From: Streptomyces sp. NBC_01304
GTDB taxonomy: Bacteria; Actinomycetota; Actinomycetes; Streptomycetales; Streptomycetaceae
Direction of reading: 5' to 3'
Assembly (NCBI RefSeq): GCF_035975855.1
Contig: NZ_CP109055.1
Location: 2,294,001-2,358,000, forward strand
DNA: 64,000 nucleotides
The position numbers and the translations under genes are program-made. Below are positions 25,243 to 33,241 of the stretch, in pieces; position 1 is the stretch's first letter, and each line of letters begins with the position of its first letter. The notes beneath the pieces are model-generated. The model had not been told where the DNA came from, searched no databases, and worked only from the letters and a program-made list of their open reading frames with translations.

Positions 25243-26242
25243 GGCCCGGCGGGCCCGCCTGCCCTTCCTGGGCCAGGGCCTCCGGGTCGCGCGAGCGGCG
25301 CTTGGCGATCACCGCGCAGACCATGAGCTGCATCTGGTGGAAGAGCATCAGCGGCAGCACGGCGAGCGAGGCCTGCGGCCCGAACAGCACGCTGGCCATG
25401 GGCAGTCCGCCCGCCAGGGACTTCTTCGAACCGGCGAACTGGATGGCGATCCGGTCCTCGCGGCTGAAGCCGAGCCGCTTGGCCCCGAACCAGGTCAGCG
25501 AGAGCATCACGGCGAGCAGCACGGCCTCGACGCCGAGCAGCACGGCCAGGTGCAGCGCGTCGACCTGGTGCCAGATGCCCTCGACCATGCCGAGGCTGAA
25601 GGCGGCGTACACGACGAGGAGGATGGATCCCCGGTCGACGTACCCGAGGACCTTCTTGTTCCGGGTGAGGAACCCGCCGACCCAGCGGCGCAGGAACTGT
25701 CCGGCGAGGAACGGGACGAGCAGCTGCAGCACGATCTTCACGATCGAGTCGGCGGAGAAGCTCGCGTTCCCGCCGATGAGCCCGGCCGCGAGCAGGGGCG
25801 TCAGGACGATGCCGGCGAGCGAGGAGAACGAGCCCGCGCAGATCGCCGCCGGGACGTTGCCGCGGGCGATCGACGTGAAGGCGATCGACGACTGGACGGT
25901 GGACGGCACCACGCACAGGAACAGCAGACCGGTGTAGAGCGGCTGCGACAGGACCGGGGTCAGCCCCTTGGCCGCCAGGCCGAGGAGCGGGAAGGCCACG
26001 AAGGTGGCGGCCAGGATGGTCAGGTGGAGCTTCCAGTTGCGCAGCCCGTCGAGTGCCTCGCGGGTGGAGAGCCGGGCGCCGTAGAGGAAGAAGAGCAGTG
26101 CGACGGCCCCGGTCGAGGCGGCGTCGGCGACGTCGGCGGCCGTGCCTCTGGCGGGCAGCAGCGCCGCGATCCCCACGGTGGACAGCAGAGCCAGGATGTA
26201 CGGGTCGATCGGCATCCGGGACGGCCAGGCGAGGCGTTTCAC
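25178..26242 (-). CDS. Bile acid:sodium symporter family protein (SBF-like)
   Basis: Ten-helix secondary transporter of 354 residues. It begins MKRLAWPSRMPIDPYILALL and contains TGAVALLFFLYGARLSTREAL and FAGSKKSLAGGLPMASVLF, blocks of the SBF-like family. The start is the GTG at 26242 with GGAG upstream. The C-terminal 22 residues are read antisense to the end of the DUF4185-like gene (65-nt convergent overlap) and are low-complexity. A LysR gene is divergent, so it is the probable regulated target. The transported anion is unknown. Confidence 0.9.
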   Translation of the reverse strand: MKRLAWPSRMPIDPYILALLSTVGIAALLPARGTAADVADAASTGAVALLFFLYGARLSTREALDGLRNWKLHLTILAATFVAFPLLGLAAKGLTPVLSQPLYTGLLFLCVVPSTVQSSIAFTSIARGNVPAAICAGSFSSLAGIVLTPLLAAGLIGGNASFSADSIVKIVLQLLVPFLAGQFLRRWVGGFLTRNKKVLGYVDRGSILLVVYAAFSLGMVEGIWHQVDALHLAVLLGVEAVLLAVMLSLTWFGAKRLGFSREDRIAIQFAGSKKSLAGGLPMASVLFGPQASLAVLPLMLFHQMQLMVCAVIAKRRSRDPEALAQEGQAGPPGPSRPARGAGVRTSAGTARRSD

Positions 26243-26352
26243 GTGCGTGGTGCTCCAGAGTGGGGGGCGGGACCGGGTGGTGCAGGTACGTGCCCTTTCC
26301 ATCGTCCTCTCCTTCCCGGAAATCGGGAATCCTGCATACCGCACTTACTGTC

Positions 26353-26367
26353 ATCACGATCTGCGAT
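26353..26367. promoter_or_regulatory. Candidate LysR box
   Basis: ATCACGATCTGCGAT contains an imperfect dyad with the T-N11-A spacing expected for LysR sites. It lies 21 nt before the LysR start and 111 nt before the symporter start. Confidence 0.35.
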
Positions 26368-26387
26368 AACCGGGCTAGGCTGGTGGC

Positions 26388-27257
26388 ATGTACGACCCCG
26401 TTCAGCTGCGTACCTTCCTGGCGGTCGCGCAAACCCTCAGCTTCACCCAGGCCGCCCGGCGGCTCGGCCTGCGCCAGTCCACGGTGAGCCAGCAGGTGCG
26501 CCGCCTGGAGGACGCGACCGGCCGCCGGCTCTTCTCCCGCGACACCCACGGCGTGGAGCTCACCGAGGACGGCGAGGCGATGCTGGGCTTCGCCCGCTCG
26601 ATCCTCGACGCGAACGAAAGGGCCGCCGCCTTCTTCGCGGGTACGCGGCTGCGCGGGCGGCTGCGTTTCGGCGCGTCCGAGGACTTCGTGCTGACCCGGC
26701 TGCCGGAGATCCTGGAGGCCTTCCGGCACGAGAACCCCGAGGTCGACCTGGAGCTGACGGTCGAGCTGTCCGGCACCCTGCACGCGATGCTCGCCGACGG
26801 AAAGCTCGACCTGGTCCTCGCCAAGCGGTCGGGGGCCTCCCGGGGCACGGTCGTGTGGCGGGACGACCTGGTCTGGATCGGGGCGGAGCGGCTACGCCTC
26901 GACCCTGACCAGCCGGTGCCGCTGATCGTCTACCCACCGCCGGGCCTCACCCGGGCCCGCGCCCTGGAGGTCCTGGAGCGGGAGGGCCGCGCCTGGCGCA
27001 TCGCCTGCACGAGCACCAGCCTGAACGGCCTGATCGCGGCGGCCCGAGCGGGCCTCGGCGTAATGGCACACACCCGCGGCCTCATCCCCCCGGGCCTGAC
27101 CCGGGTCCGGGCGGGCCTGCCCGACCTGGGCGGCGTGGACTTCGTCCTGCTGCACGGGGACGACCGGCGACGGGCTTCGGCACGGGGCCCTGCGGAGGCG
27201 TTGGCGGCGGCGGTTCTGGCCGGGGGTGACCGGTTGCATCGGGGGGCCGGCTCATGA
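26388..27257 (+). CDS. LysR family transcriptional regulator
   Basis: Regulator of 289 residues. The N-terminal HTH reads LRTFLAVAQTLSFTQAARRL with the recognition segment LRQSTVSQQVRRLEDATGRRLFSR. The C-terminal effector-binding domain follows (GRLRFGASEDFVLTRLPEIL onward). It is divergent from the SBF-like symporter, the usual arrangement of a LysR protein with its target. The stop codon abuts dispersed repeat copy 3. Confidence 0.93.
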   Translation: MYDPVQLRTFLAVAQTLSFTQAARRLGLRQSTVSQQVRRLEDATGRRLFSRDTHGVELTEDGEAMLGFARSILDANERAAAFFAGTRLRGRLRFGASEDFVLTRLPEILEAFRHENPEVDLELTVELSGTLHAMLADGKLDLVLAKRSGASRGTVVWRDDLVWIGAERLRLDPDQPVPLIVYPPPGLTRARALEVLEREGRAWRIACTSTSLNGLIAAARAGLGVMAHTRGLIPPGLTRVRAGLPDLGGVDFVLLHGDDRRRASARGPAEALAAAVLAGGDRLHRGAGS

Positions 27258-27345
27258 AATCAGCCCGTCCGGCGCTTGAGGACACCGCCCGACGGGCGGA
27301 AGGCTTCGCAGAATTTCGGGAAGGGGCGGGGCGGGGAGAAATTCA
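27256..27345. repeat. Dispersed palindromic repeat, copy 3
   Basis: Core ATCAGCCCGTCCGGCG, then CTTGAGGAC, an inner hairpin CCGCCCG-AC-GGGCGG, and the end GGGAAGGGGCGGGGCGGGGA. It fills the whole gap between convergent LysR and lipoprotein genes and touches both stop codons, so a terminator role is likely. Confidence 0.8.
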
Positions 27346-27960
27346 GTGCCCGCCCACAGGCTTCTCGCAGCCGGTGCCCTCGATGTACCTGCCGTGCGGC
27401 TCGGCCCGCGGCACGCCGCTGCCCGCGACGCCGTCCAGGCACAGTCCGGAGAGGTCGAGGGTGAACGGCACGTAGTCGGTGGCGGCGCCGGTGGGGATCG
27501 TGAGGCGCTCCGCCGGATAGCCCAGGTCGGCCAGGGTCCGGCGCACGCTCTCAGGTGACGGCCGGTCCAGTGCGCGCAGGGCCGCGACGATGCGGCGGCT
27601 GTTGGCCTCGCCCTCGCAGAGCTGGGCGCCGGTCAGCCGGGACGGTCGCTGGAAGCCGTGGTTCTCGGCGTACTTGGTGCCGTCCGAGCCGTCGACGAAC
27701 GGGGTCGGGCTCGCCGTGGGTTCGGGGGCCGGGTCCTTCTCGCAGGCCTCGTGGATCTTCCGCAGGGCGGCGGGGAGTTCGGGCTCCGCAGGCCGGCTCG
27801 GCAGGGCGGAGCTCGCGCTCGCGGAGGGCTGACCCGACGCCGCGCTCGCGGTCGGCTGCCCTGGTGCGCTCTCGGCCGGGCGCTCCTTGCCGCAGCCGGT
27901 CAGGGCGAGCAGTCCGGCGGTGCCAAGGACGGCGGCGTACGTACGAAAGGGTCGCGGCAT
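27343..27960 (-). CDS. Putative lipoprotein
   Basis: Protein of 205 residues with a lipoprotein signal (AAVLGTAGLLALTGC, lipobox LTGC). A Ser/Ala/Pro-rich spacer of about 40 residues precedes a globular domain with four Cys (IHEACEK, QLCEGEA, SGLCLDG, GTGCEKP) that could form two disulfides. I do not recognise the family. It is convergent with the LysR gene and follows the WYL gene on the same strand after 44 nt. Confidence 0.83.
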   Translation of the reverse strand: MPRPFRTYAAVLGTAGLLALTGCGKERPAESAPGQPTASAASGQPSASASSALPSRPAEPELPAALRKIHEACEKDPAPEPTASPTPFVDGSDGTKYAENHGFQRPSRLTGAQLCEGEANSRRIVAALRALDRPSPESVRRTLADLGYPAERLTIPTGAATDYVPFTLDLSGLCLDGVAGSGVPRAEPHGRYIEGTGCEKPVGGH

Positions 27961-28004
27961 GCGCGTCAGTATGGACCGGGCCGGATCGGATGGCCTGAGT
28001 ACCC

Positions 28005-28967
28005 CTACTCAGTACCGCGTCCGTACCGCCCCGCCAGCCCCGCCACCGTCGCCGCGATCCGCTCCCGCAGCTCCGTCGGTTCGAGCACCTCGACCTCCTC
28101 GCCGAGCCGCAGGAACTCGCCGTGCGCGTGGTCGAGCGATTCGATGGGCAGCACCGCCCGGGTCCAGCCGTCGCCCGCTGCCTGGCCCGTCGCGGCCAGC
28201 GCCTTCGCCTGTGCCCCGGTCAGCCGGGCCGCGCCTGCGTCCGTGAGGCGGACGACTGCCTCGGCCGTGTGCAGGCGGGCCAGGAAGTCCTCCTGGTAGC
28301 GCTGCCAGTACGCGGCCAGGTCGAATCCGTCCGGGATCGTGAACTCCTCGTCGGTGACGTCGAGTCGGAGGATCTGGTCGACGCGGTACGTCACCGGGCG
28401 GGGGCCGCTGACCACGTACCAGCGGCCCGCCTTGAGGACGAGCCCGTACGGTTCCAGGCGCCGGTCGACCTCGGTGGGCTCCTTCCAGCGCCGGTAACGC
28501 ACCCGCAGCACCCGCCCGTTCCAGGCCGCGTCGGCCACCGCGGGCAGGAACGGCACCGCGTCGGCCTCCGTGTACCAGCCGGGCGCGTCCAGATGGAAGC
28601 GTGCCGCGATCCGTGAGGCGTGCGCCCGCAGCTCCGGCGGCAGCGCGGCCTCCACCTTGAGCCGGCCCGCCGTGAGCAGCGGCCCGAGCCCCAACTCCGC
28701 GGCCGCGCCCGGCACTCCGGCCAGCGAAAGGGCCTCCGCCTCGCTCGCGGTGAGGCCCGTGAGCCTCGTACGCCAGCCGTCGAGCAGCCGGTAGCCGCCC
28801 GCGTGCCCGGCGTCCGCGTACAGCGGGACCCCGGCCGCGCCGAGCGCCTCGACATCGCGGTAGACGGTACGGACCGACACCTCCAGCTCGTCGGCGAGCT
28901 GCGCGGCGGTCAGGCGGCCGCGGCTCTGCAGGAGCAGCAGGATCGAGACGAGACGGCTGGACTTCAT
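28005..28967 (-). CDS. WYL domain transcriptional regulator (YafY-like)
   Basis: Regulator of 320 residues. A DeoR-like winged helix (LLLLQSRGRLTAAQLADELE, then VSVRTVYRDVEALGAAGVPLY) is followed by the WYL ligand-sensing domain (RRWKEPTEVDRRLEPYGLVL, then KAGRWYVVSG) and a C-terminal extension. The ATG at 28967 is chosen by family alignment. It is divergent from 29030-29521, and a perfect 10-bp palindrome covers the space between them. Confidence 0.93.
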   Translation of the reverse strand: MKSSRLVSILLLLQSRGRLTAAQLADELEVSVRTVYRDVEALGAAGVPLYADAGHAGGYRLLDGWRTRLTGLTASEAEALSLAGVPGAAAELGLGPLLTAGRLKVEAALPPELRAHASRIAARFHLDAPGWYTEADAVPFLPAVADAAWNGRVLRVRYRRWKEPTEVDRRLEPYGLVLKAGRWYVVSGPRPVTYRVDQILRLDVTDEEFTIPDGFDLAAYWQRYQEDFLARLHTAEAVVRLTDAGAARLTGAQAKALAATGQAAGDGWTRAVLPIESLDHAHGEFLRLGEEVEVLEPTELRERIAATVAGLAGRYGRGTE

Positions 28968-28973
28968 GACGAT

Positions 28974-29010
28974 TTCACTGACGACTTCACTGACAGAAGA
29001 TGTCAGTGAA
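28974..29010. promoter_or_regulatory. Palindromic operator between WYL gene and 29030 gene
   Basis: Perfect arms TTCACTGACA (28986-28995) and TGTCAGTGAA (29001-29010) surround 5 nt. An extra direct half-site TTCACTGAC lies at 28974-28982, 12 nt away. Its position overlaps any promoter in this short divergent gap, so it is a strong candidate for the WYL protein's own operator. Confidence 0.6.
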
Positions 29011-29029
29011 GCGGCCCTACCGTCCAGCC

Positions 29030-29521
29030 ATGGCTTTGAACACGGCTTTCGAAGAGAAGCACCTGTGGACCCCACCGCCCATCGAGGCGGGCGGCCGCCG
29101 GATCAAGCGCTACCACGTGAGCGCCGACCCGGCCGGCATCGCGCCGGACGTCGAGGAGGCGGCGTACAAGATCCTGCCGACCCTGCTGCCGGAGCCGGAC
29201 GGCACGCCGCCCGCCACCTTCGTCGTGCTGCACCGCGGCACCGACACCGGCGCCTACCTCAACGCCTACAGCTGGGCATGGGACAACGTCCTGCACTTCG
29301 CGGGCGCGGCCGCGGGCCAGCCGGCGCTGGACTGCCCGGACCTCGACCCGACGCACTTCGTCGTCGCCAAGACGCCCTGGATCGGCTGCGTATGGGAGAT
29401 CCCGCCGATCACGCATGAACGCGATGCCTGGGTGCGGCACATGCTCGCGCCCGAAAAGCCCGATCTGGATGCGTATATCGCCGACTCCCTCCCCGAGGGC
29501 ACGACAGGAGACCGCTCATGA
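29030..29521 (+). CDS. Conserved hypothetical protein
   Basis: Soluble 163-residue protein with a Trp-rich, mixed alpha/beta appearance (AYLNAYSWAWDNVLHFAGAA, FVVAKTPWIGCVWEIPPITH). There is no signal peptide or membrane helix. I start at the ATG at 29030; an ATG at 29000 lies inside the palindrome. No clear ribosome site is present, so the mRNA may be leaderless. It overlaps the next gene by 4 nt. Both genes are probably controlled by the divergent WYL regulator. Family not recognised. Confidence 0.8.
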   Translation: MALNTAFEEKHLWTPPPIEAGGRRIKRYHVSADPAGIAPDVEEAAYKILPTLLPEPDGTPPATFVVLHRGTDTGAYLNAYSWAWDNVLHFAGAAAGQPALDCPDLDPTHFVVAKTPWIGCVWEIPPITHERDAWVRHMLAPEKPDLDAYIADSLPEGTTGDRS

Positions 29522-30000
29522 GCACCACCACGACCACTCCGCACGACTTCGACTTCCTCACCGGCCGCTGGTCGGTCCGGCACCGCAGGGCGCACGACTT
29601 CCTGGCGCCGGAGGCGGGTGGCTGGGACGAGTTCGAGGGGGTCACCGAGGGCGGTACGCACTTCGGGGGTGCCGCGCACTTCGACGAGGTGACCGTTCCG
29701 GGGAAGGGCTACTCGGGGCTGACGCTGCGGCTGTTCAACCAGGCCACCAAGGAGTGGTCGCTGTACTGGGCGGACTCCCGCACGGGGCTGCTGTATCCGC
29801 CGGTGACCGGGCGGTTCGCCGAGGACGGGACCGGTGAGTTCTTCGGGGACGAGCCGTACGAGGGCAAGGTGGTGCGGGTGCGGTTCCGGTGGTCGAACAT
29901 CAGTGAGTCGACGGCCCGTTGGGAGCAGGCGTACTCGGTGGACGGGGAGCAGACCTGGGTGACCAACTGGGTGATGGACTTCGCCCGCTGCGAGGGCTGA
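29518..30000 (+). CDS. DUF1579-like lipocalin-fold protein
   Basis: Protein of 160 residues with the pattern FDFLTGRWSVRHRR at the N-terminus and alternating beta-type segments (KEWSLYWADSRTGLLYPPVTG, ARWEQAYSVDGEQTWVTNWV) typical of small calycin-like DUF1579 proteins, which are presumed to bind a small hydrophobic ligand. It starts at the ATG at 29518, coupled to the preceding gene. Its 3' end overlaps the convergent methyltransferase by 101 nt. Confidence 0.8.
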   Translation: MSTTTTTPHDFDFLTGRWSVRHRRAHDFLAPEAGGWDEFEGVTEGGTHFGGAAHFDEVTVPGKGYSGLTLRLFNQATKEWSLYWADSRTGLLYPPVTGRFAEDGTGEFFGDEPYEGKVVRVRFRWSNISESTARWEQAYSVDGEQTWVTNWVMDFARCEG

Positions 30001-30688
30001 CGGCGGTGTCCGCCTTGCGGGCCACGAAGACCAGCCGCAGGGCCGGGTGCCCTTCGGGGACCGGGTGGGCGCCGCGCAGGTGGAAGCCGCTGCCGGTGAG
30101 GGCGGCGGTGATCTCCTCGGTGCGGTAGGCGCGTTGGACGTGGGTCTCGTACGCGGTCCCCTGCGGCCCTCGACGCTCCACCCGCACCCGGCGCAGGGGC
30201 GCCGCACCGGGACCGGTGCGCACGATCATGTCGAAGACCGTGTGGCCGCCGGGAGGCAGGGCGCGGGCGAAGGCGCGTAGCGCGGTGTGCAGTTCGGGCG
30301 GCCGGAGCAGATAGTTCAGGGTGTCGAACTGGCAGGTCAGCAGGTCGACTTGGTGCGGCAGGCGCAGGGTGCGCAGGTCCTGGAGGAGGAAGCGGGCGCC
30401 GTTCCCCCGGTTCTTGGCGAGGGCTCTGGCCAGCATGTGCGGGGAGCGGTCCACGCCCCAGACGGGGTGGATGCCGCGGGCCCGCAGCTGGGCCACGAAG
30501 GTGCCGGTGCCGCAGCCCACGTCGGCGGCGGAGCGGAAGGCGAGGCCGTAGTGGCGTTCGATCCGTGCGTAGGCGCGGCCGAGGCGGGCGAAGGCGCGGT
30601 CGCCGAGGAGGGCGTCGTAGCGGGCGGCCAGCTGCTCGTACGGGGACAGCTGCCGAACTGCCGTCACCGAAGGGCGGGTTGGCGACAT
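29900..30688 (-). CDS. Class I SAM-dependent methyltransferase
   Basis: Protein of 262 residues with motif I ADVGCGTGTFVAQL, the acidic end of the next strand (GVDRSP) and the post-motif block LPHQVDLLTCQFDTLNYLL. The fold ends near LRLVFVARKADTAV. The last 33 residues are a Ser/Pro-rich tail encoded antisense to 29518-30000, suggesting loss of an earlier stop. It starts one nucleotide into the stop of 30688-31974 and is the last gene of the uncharacterised minus-strand cluster. The substrate is unknown. Confidence 0.85.
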   Translation of the reverse strand: MSPTRPSVTAVRQLSPYEQLAARYDALLGDRAFARLGRAYARIERHYGLAFRSAADVGCGTGTFVAQLRARGIHPVWGVDRSPHMLARALAKNRGNGARFLLQDLRTLRLPHQVDLLTCQFDTLNYLLRPPELHTALRAFARALPPGGHTVFDMIVRTGPGAAPLRRVRVERRGPQGTAYETHVQRAYRTEEITAALTGSGFHLRGAHPVPEGHPALRLVFVARKADTAVSPRSGRSPSPSWSPRSAPRPPSTPAPNGPSTH

Positions 30689-31974
30689 CAGGATTCCCGG
30701 AGAATCATCTCGATGTTGGTGGGGGTCAGGACGTGGACCTTGGTGCCGACGGGCAGCTGCAGACCGGCGGGGTAGGGGCCGCGGGCGGTGATGATCTGGC
30801 CGCCGTTCGCCTCCAGCATTCCGTAGACGAGGCCCTGCAGGCGGCGGAACCAGCCGCCCTGTTTGGCCTCGAAGAGCTTGAGGCCCCTGGTGCGGCTGCG
30901 GGAGCCGATGCAGTCGACGATCACCAGGTGGCCCAGGCGCCGGTTCGGGGTGCCCGGAGGGGCCGAATAGGCGCGTACGTAGACCTTGTTGGCGGAGTAC
31001 GGGAAGTTCCGGGCGACCCGGGCACAGGCGACCTCCTCCCAGTCCGAGCCGGGGCCCTGGTCGCCGGGCTGCCGTGGCCGGAAACGGCCCCTGGCGTCAC
31101 GCAGCTGCTCCTGTACGGGGCCCTCGAAGCGGGGCAACTCGCGCAGTCGCGCCTCCAGTTGGGCCCATTCCGGGCGTTGCATGGCCGCCGCGACGGCGCG
31201 CCGGACGAGGTAGTGGGCGTCGGCGCCCGGCGGGGAGGTCAGGATCTGCAGCCGGCCGACACCCGAGTGGAAGATCAGCCGGCCGCCGATGTTGGCCCCG
31301 GTGAACACCGCGAGGAGCTTCCCGGCCTCGGCGAGCGCGGCCGCGAGGGCGGCGACGGCCGCTCCGGTCAGGCCGATCTTGAGGGCGAAGTCCAGGAGGT
31401 CGCGGGCGCGCCTGAGCAGGTCGGTGACCGAGATGCCGGGCGGCGGCGGATCGAAGATGACCTCTTCGCCGGGGCCGCAACGCGCCCACGGCGGGCAGGG
31501 CATCGGGGGCTGCGCGGGAGGCTGCGAGGGCTGGAACGGCGGCGGCTGCGGGGGCTGGACGGGCGGCCAGGGAGGCGCGAAGGGCCACGGCGCCCTGGGT
31601 GACGGGCCGGGCGGCGAGGAGGCCGGCGCCGGGGGCCGGTTCAGCAAAGCCCGCAGTTCCGCCCTCAGCGGCATCGACAGTTCGCAGTCCAAGAACCTGG
31701 CGAGGGGGTCGGACATGTCGTTGAGGCGTGCGGCCAGCCGGGCGGCCGTGGCGGCATCGAGGCTCCGGAACAGCCGGCGCAGCGTCTCGGCCCGCCGGGC
31801 CTGCAGAGCCGTCTGCTCGGCGGTGACCGGCAGCCGCAGCTGCTCGATCAGCAGCCTCGACGCGGTGTCGTGCGGCGTGCTCGCCCGGTTGAACGCCGCG
31901 CAGCGCCGCGACGGCGGCCGGACCGGCCCCTGCCCAAGTGCGCCGGACCAGCCCGGCGTTCGGATGTACACCAT
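30688..31974 (-). CDS. Uncharacterised multidomain protein of the 30-37 kb cluster
   Basis: Protein of 428 residues. N-terminus (1-125): helical with RLLIEQLRLPVTAEQTALQ. Residues about 125-165 are a Pro-rich linker with repeated PPWPP/QPPQPPP patterns. A hydrophobic helix region follows (DLLDFALKIGLTGAAVAALA). The C-terminal 150 residues have charged and aromatic features (LGHLVIVDCIGSRSRTRGLK, then LFEAKQGGWFRRLQGL) somewhat like nuclease-fold or toxin tips, but I cannot name a family. GAGGAG precedes the ATG at 31974 by 9 nt. The Pro-rich hinge suits a component of a larger assembly. Confidence 0.8.
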   Translation of the reverse strand: MVYIRTPGWSGALGQGPVRPPSRRCAAFNRASTPHDTASRLLIEQLRLPVTAEQTALQARRAETLRRLFRSLDAATAARLAARLNDMSDPLARFLDCELSMPLRAELRALLNRPPAPASSPPGPSPRAPWPFAPPWPPVQPPQPPPFQPSQPPAQPPMPCPPWARCGPGEEVIFDPPPPGISVTDLLRRARDLLDFALKIGLTGAAVAALAAALAEAGKLLAVFTGANIGGRLIFHSGVGRLQILTSPPGADAHYLVRRAVAAAMQRPEWAQLEARLRELPRFEGPVQEQLRDARGRFRPRQPGDQGPGSDWEEVACARVARNFPYSANKVYVRAYSAPPGTPNRRLGHLVIVDCIGSRSRTRGLKLFEAKQGGWFRRLQGLVYGMLEANGGQIITARGPYPAGLQLPVGTKVHVLTPTNIEMILRES

Positions 31975-32007
31975 CGCGTCCCGCTCCTCGGGTCGGTCGT
32001 GCGTCAA

Positions 32008-32053
32008 GGCTTCGCGTCACAGACGTCCCGGGCTTCGCGTCACAGACGTCCCG
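32008..32053. repeat. Exact 23-bp tandem duplication
   Basis: Two perfect copies at 32008-32030 and 32031-32053, each starting GGCTTCGCGTCACAGACG. The duplication covers the end and stop codon (32040-32042) of the downstream-strand gene, so the stop triplet exists twice. Confidence 0.85.
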
Positions 32054-32561
32054 GCGCGCCCCCGAACCGGACGTCGTACCAGTGCCGGCCCACGATCCGC
32101 CCGGCCACCTCGGTCAACTCGTCCGCCCGCGAGGCCCCCGTGTTGCGGACGGTGAACTCGAGGGTCGCGCCCTCGGAGACCCGGATGTCGAGCGGAAAGC
32201 CGGACAGGCCCCAGGGATTGATGATGTGCCCGAAGCTCAGGTACGGGTCGAGCGGCTGTACGTCGCTGCGGATCTGCCAGCGGTACCCGGGCGTCGCCAG
32301 CTTGGTGGGGTCGCGGGCGAAGCGGTCGGTGAACTGGGCGAAGTACTGCAGCAGTCCACAGTGCGTGGCCGGCAGTTCGAACCGGGCGAGCACCACCTCC
32401 TCGCCGGGCCCCGGCGCGGCCAGCACGCTGGAGCTGTCGAAGACCCGGGCGTCCAGCGGGCTGCCGCAGACGTGGCACTGACCGGCTCCGGCGCAGCCGC
32501 ACACGGTGCAGGACGCCTGGTCGTAGCGGGCCGACGAGGAGGCGTACGGCTGGGCGGTCAT
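32040..32561 (-). CDS. Cys-knuckle beta-rich protein of the uncharacterised cluster
   Basis: Protein of 173 residues. Residues 18-33 hold a tight cysteine cluster (C-x2-C-x-C-x5-C-x2-C in SCTVCGCAGAGQCHVCGS) that may bind zinc. The remainder is beta-rich (EEVVLARFELPATHCGLLQY, DIRVSEGATLEFTVRNTG) and looks like a jelly-roll or tail-type domain. The ATG overlaps the stop of 32558-33229 by 4 nt. It shares the layout of a late strand pair, then a terminal aromatic strand, with its neighbours at 32558 and 34050. No family recognised. Confidence 0.8.
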   Translation of the reverse strand: MTAQPYASSSARYDQASCTVCGCAGAGQCHVCGSPLDARVFDSSSVLAAPGPGEEVVLARFELPATHCGLLQYFAQFTDRFARDPTKLATPGYRWQIRSDVQPLDPYLSFGHIINPWGLSGFPLDIRVSEGATLEFTVRNTGASRADELTEVAGRIVGRHWYDVRFGGAPGRL

Positions 32562-33229
32562 GGCAGATAGCCGAGCATCTTGTAGCCGTGCAGCACGAAG
32601 AAGAGCTGCGCGTCCGTGAACAGCGGCCCTTCGGAGACCTCGTCGACGACGATCCGGATCGTGGACCGGGGCAGGAACAGCATCGGCTTGGCCATCGGCC
32701 TGAACGGCCGCGCGCCGTCGGAGCTGCCGAGCCCCGCGATGTTGTGGATCGCCCGGTTCTGCAGCTCACGGCCGCTGCCGCTGTCGACGATGCTGTACGT
32801 GAAGTCGATGCCGCAGAAGCGCGCGAAGAGGCAGCGGGCCGCGTCCGCCGGATCGTTGAAGGCGGCACCGACCAACGCGTCCCAGGGGGGCGGCAGTTGG
32901 ACGGCCTGGCCGTTGATGACGCCGCCGGTGGGTGGTTTGGGGATGAAGCTGTAGCCGATCGAGGTGGCGACGAAGGCTCCGTCGACGCTGATGCTGAGGG
33001 TCTCCTCGACCCGGTTGCCGGCCAGGCCGCGCAGCCTGAGGACCACGACGTGGTCGAAGGGGATCTCCTTGGTGGAGGGCGGCCCGGACCACGGCGCCTG
33101 ACCGTCGCCACGGTCGGGGTAGCGCACCGGGGCCTGTCCGAACTCGCCCTGCTGCGAGCCGTGTTGTGAGCCGTACCGCGACCCGTACTGCGCGCCGTTC
33201 TGCCGGCCGTACTGCTGGTCGTCCTGCAT
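32558..33229 (-). CDS. Beta-rich protein with Gln/Gly/Tyr-rich N-terminus
   Basis: Protein of 223 residues. The first 38 are a Gln/Gly/Tyr-rich low-complexity segment with SQYGS-type repeats (QYGSRYGSQHGSQQG). The rest is a beta-rich domain (FDHVVVLRLRGLAGNRVEET, LPRSTIRIVVDEVSEG, AQLFFVLHGYKMLG). The pair IRIVVDE then FFVLHGYK resembles FRVEMLF then WVVLDGYLE in 34050-34625, suggesting related folds. GGAGG sits 6 nt before the ATG. The role may be structural. Unrecognised family. Confidence 0.83.
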   Translation of the reverse strand: MQDDQQYGRQNGAQYGSRYGSQHGSQQGEFGQAPVRYPDRGDGQAPWSGPPSTKEIPFDHVVVLRLRGLAGNRVEETLSISVDGAFVATSIGYSFIPKPPTGGVINGQAVQLPPPWDALVGAAFNDPADAARCLFARFCGIDFTYSIVDSGSGRELQNRAIHNIAGLGSSDGARPFRPMAKPMLFLPRSTIRIVVDEVSEGPLFTDAQLFFVLHGYKMLGYLP

Positions 33230-33241
33230 CGTGACCTCCGG

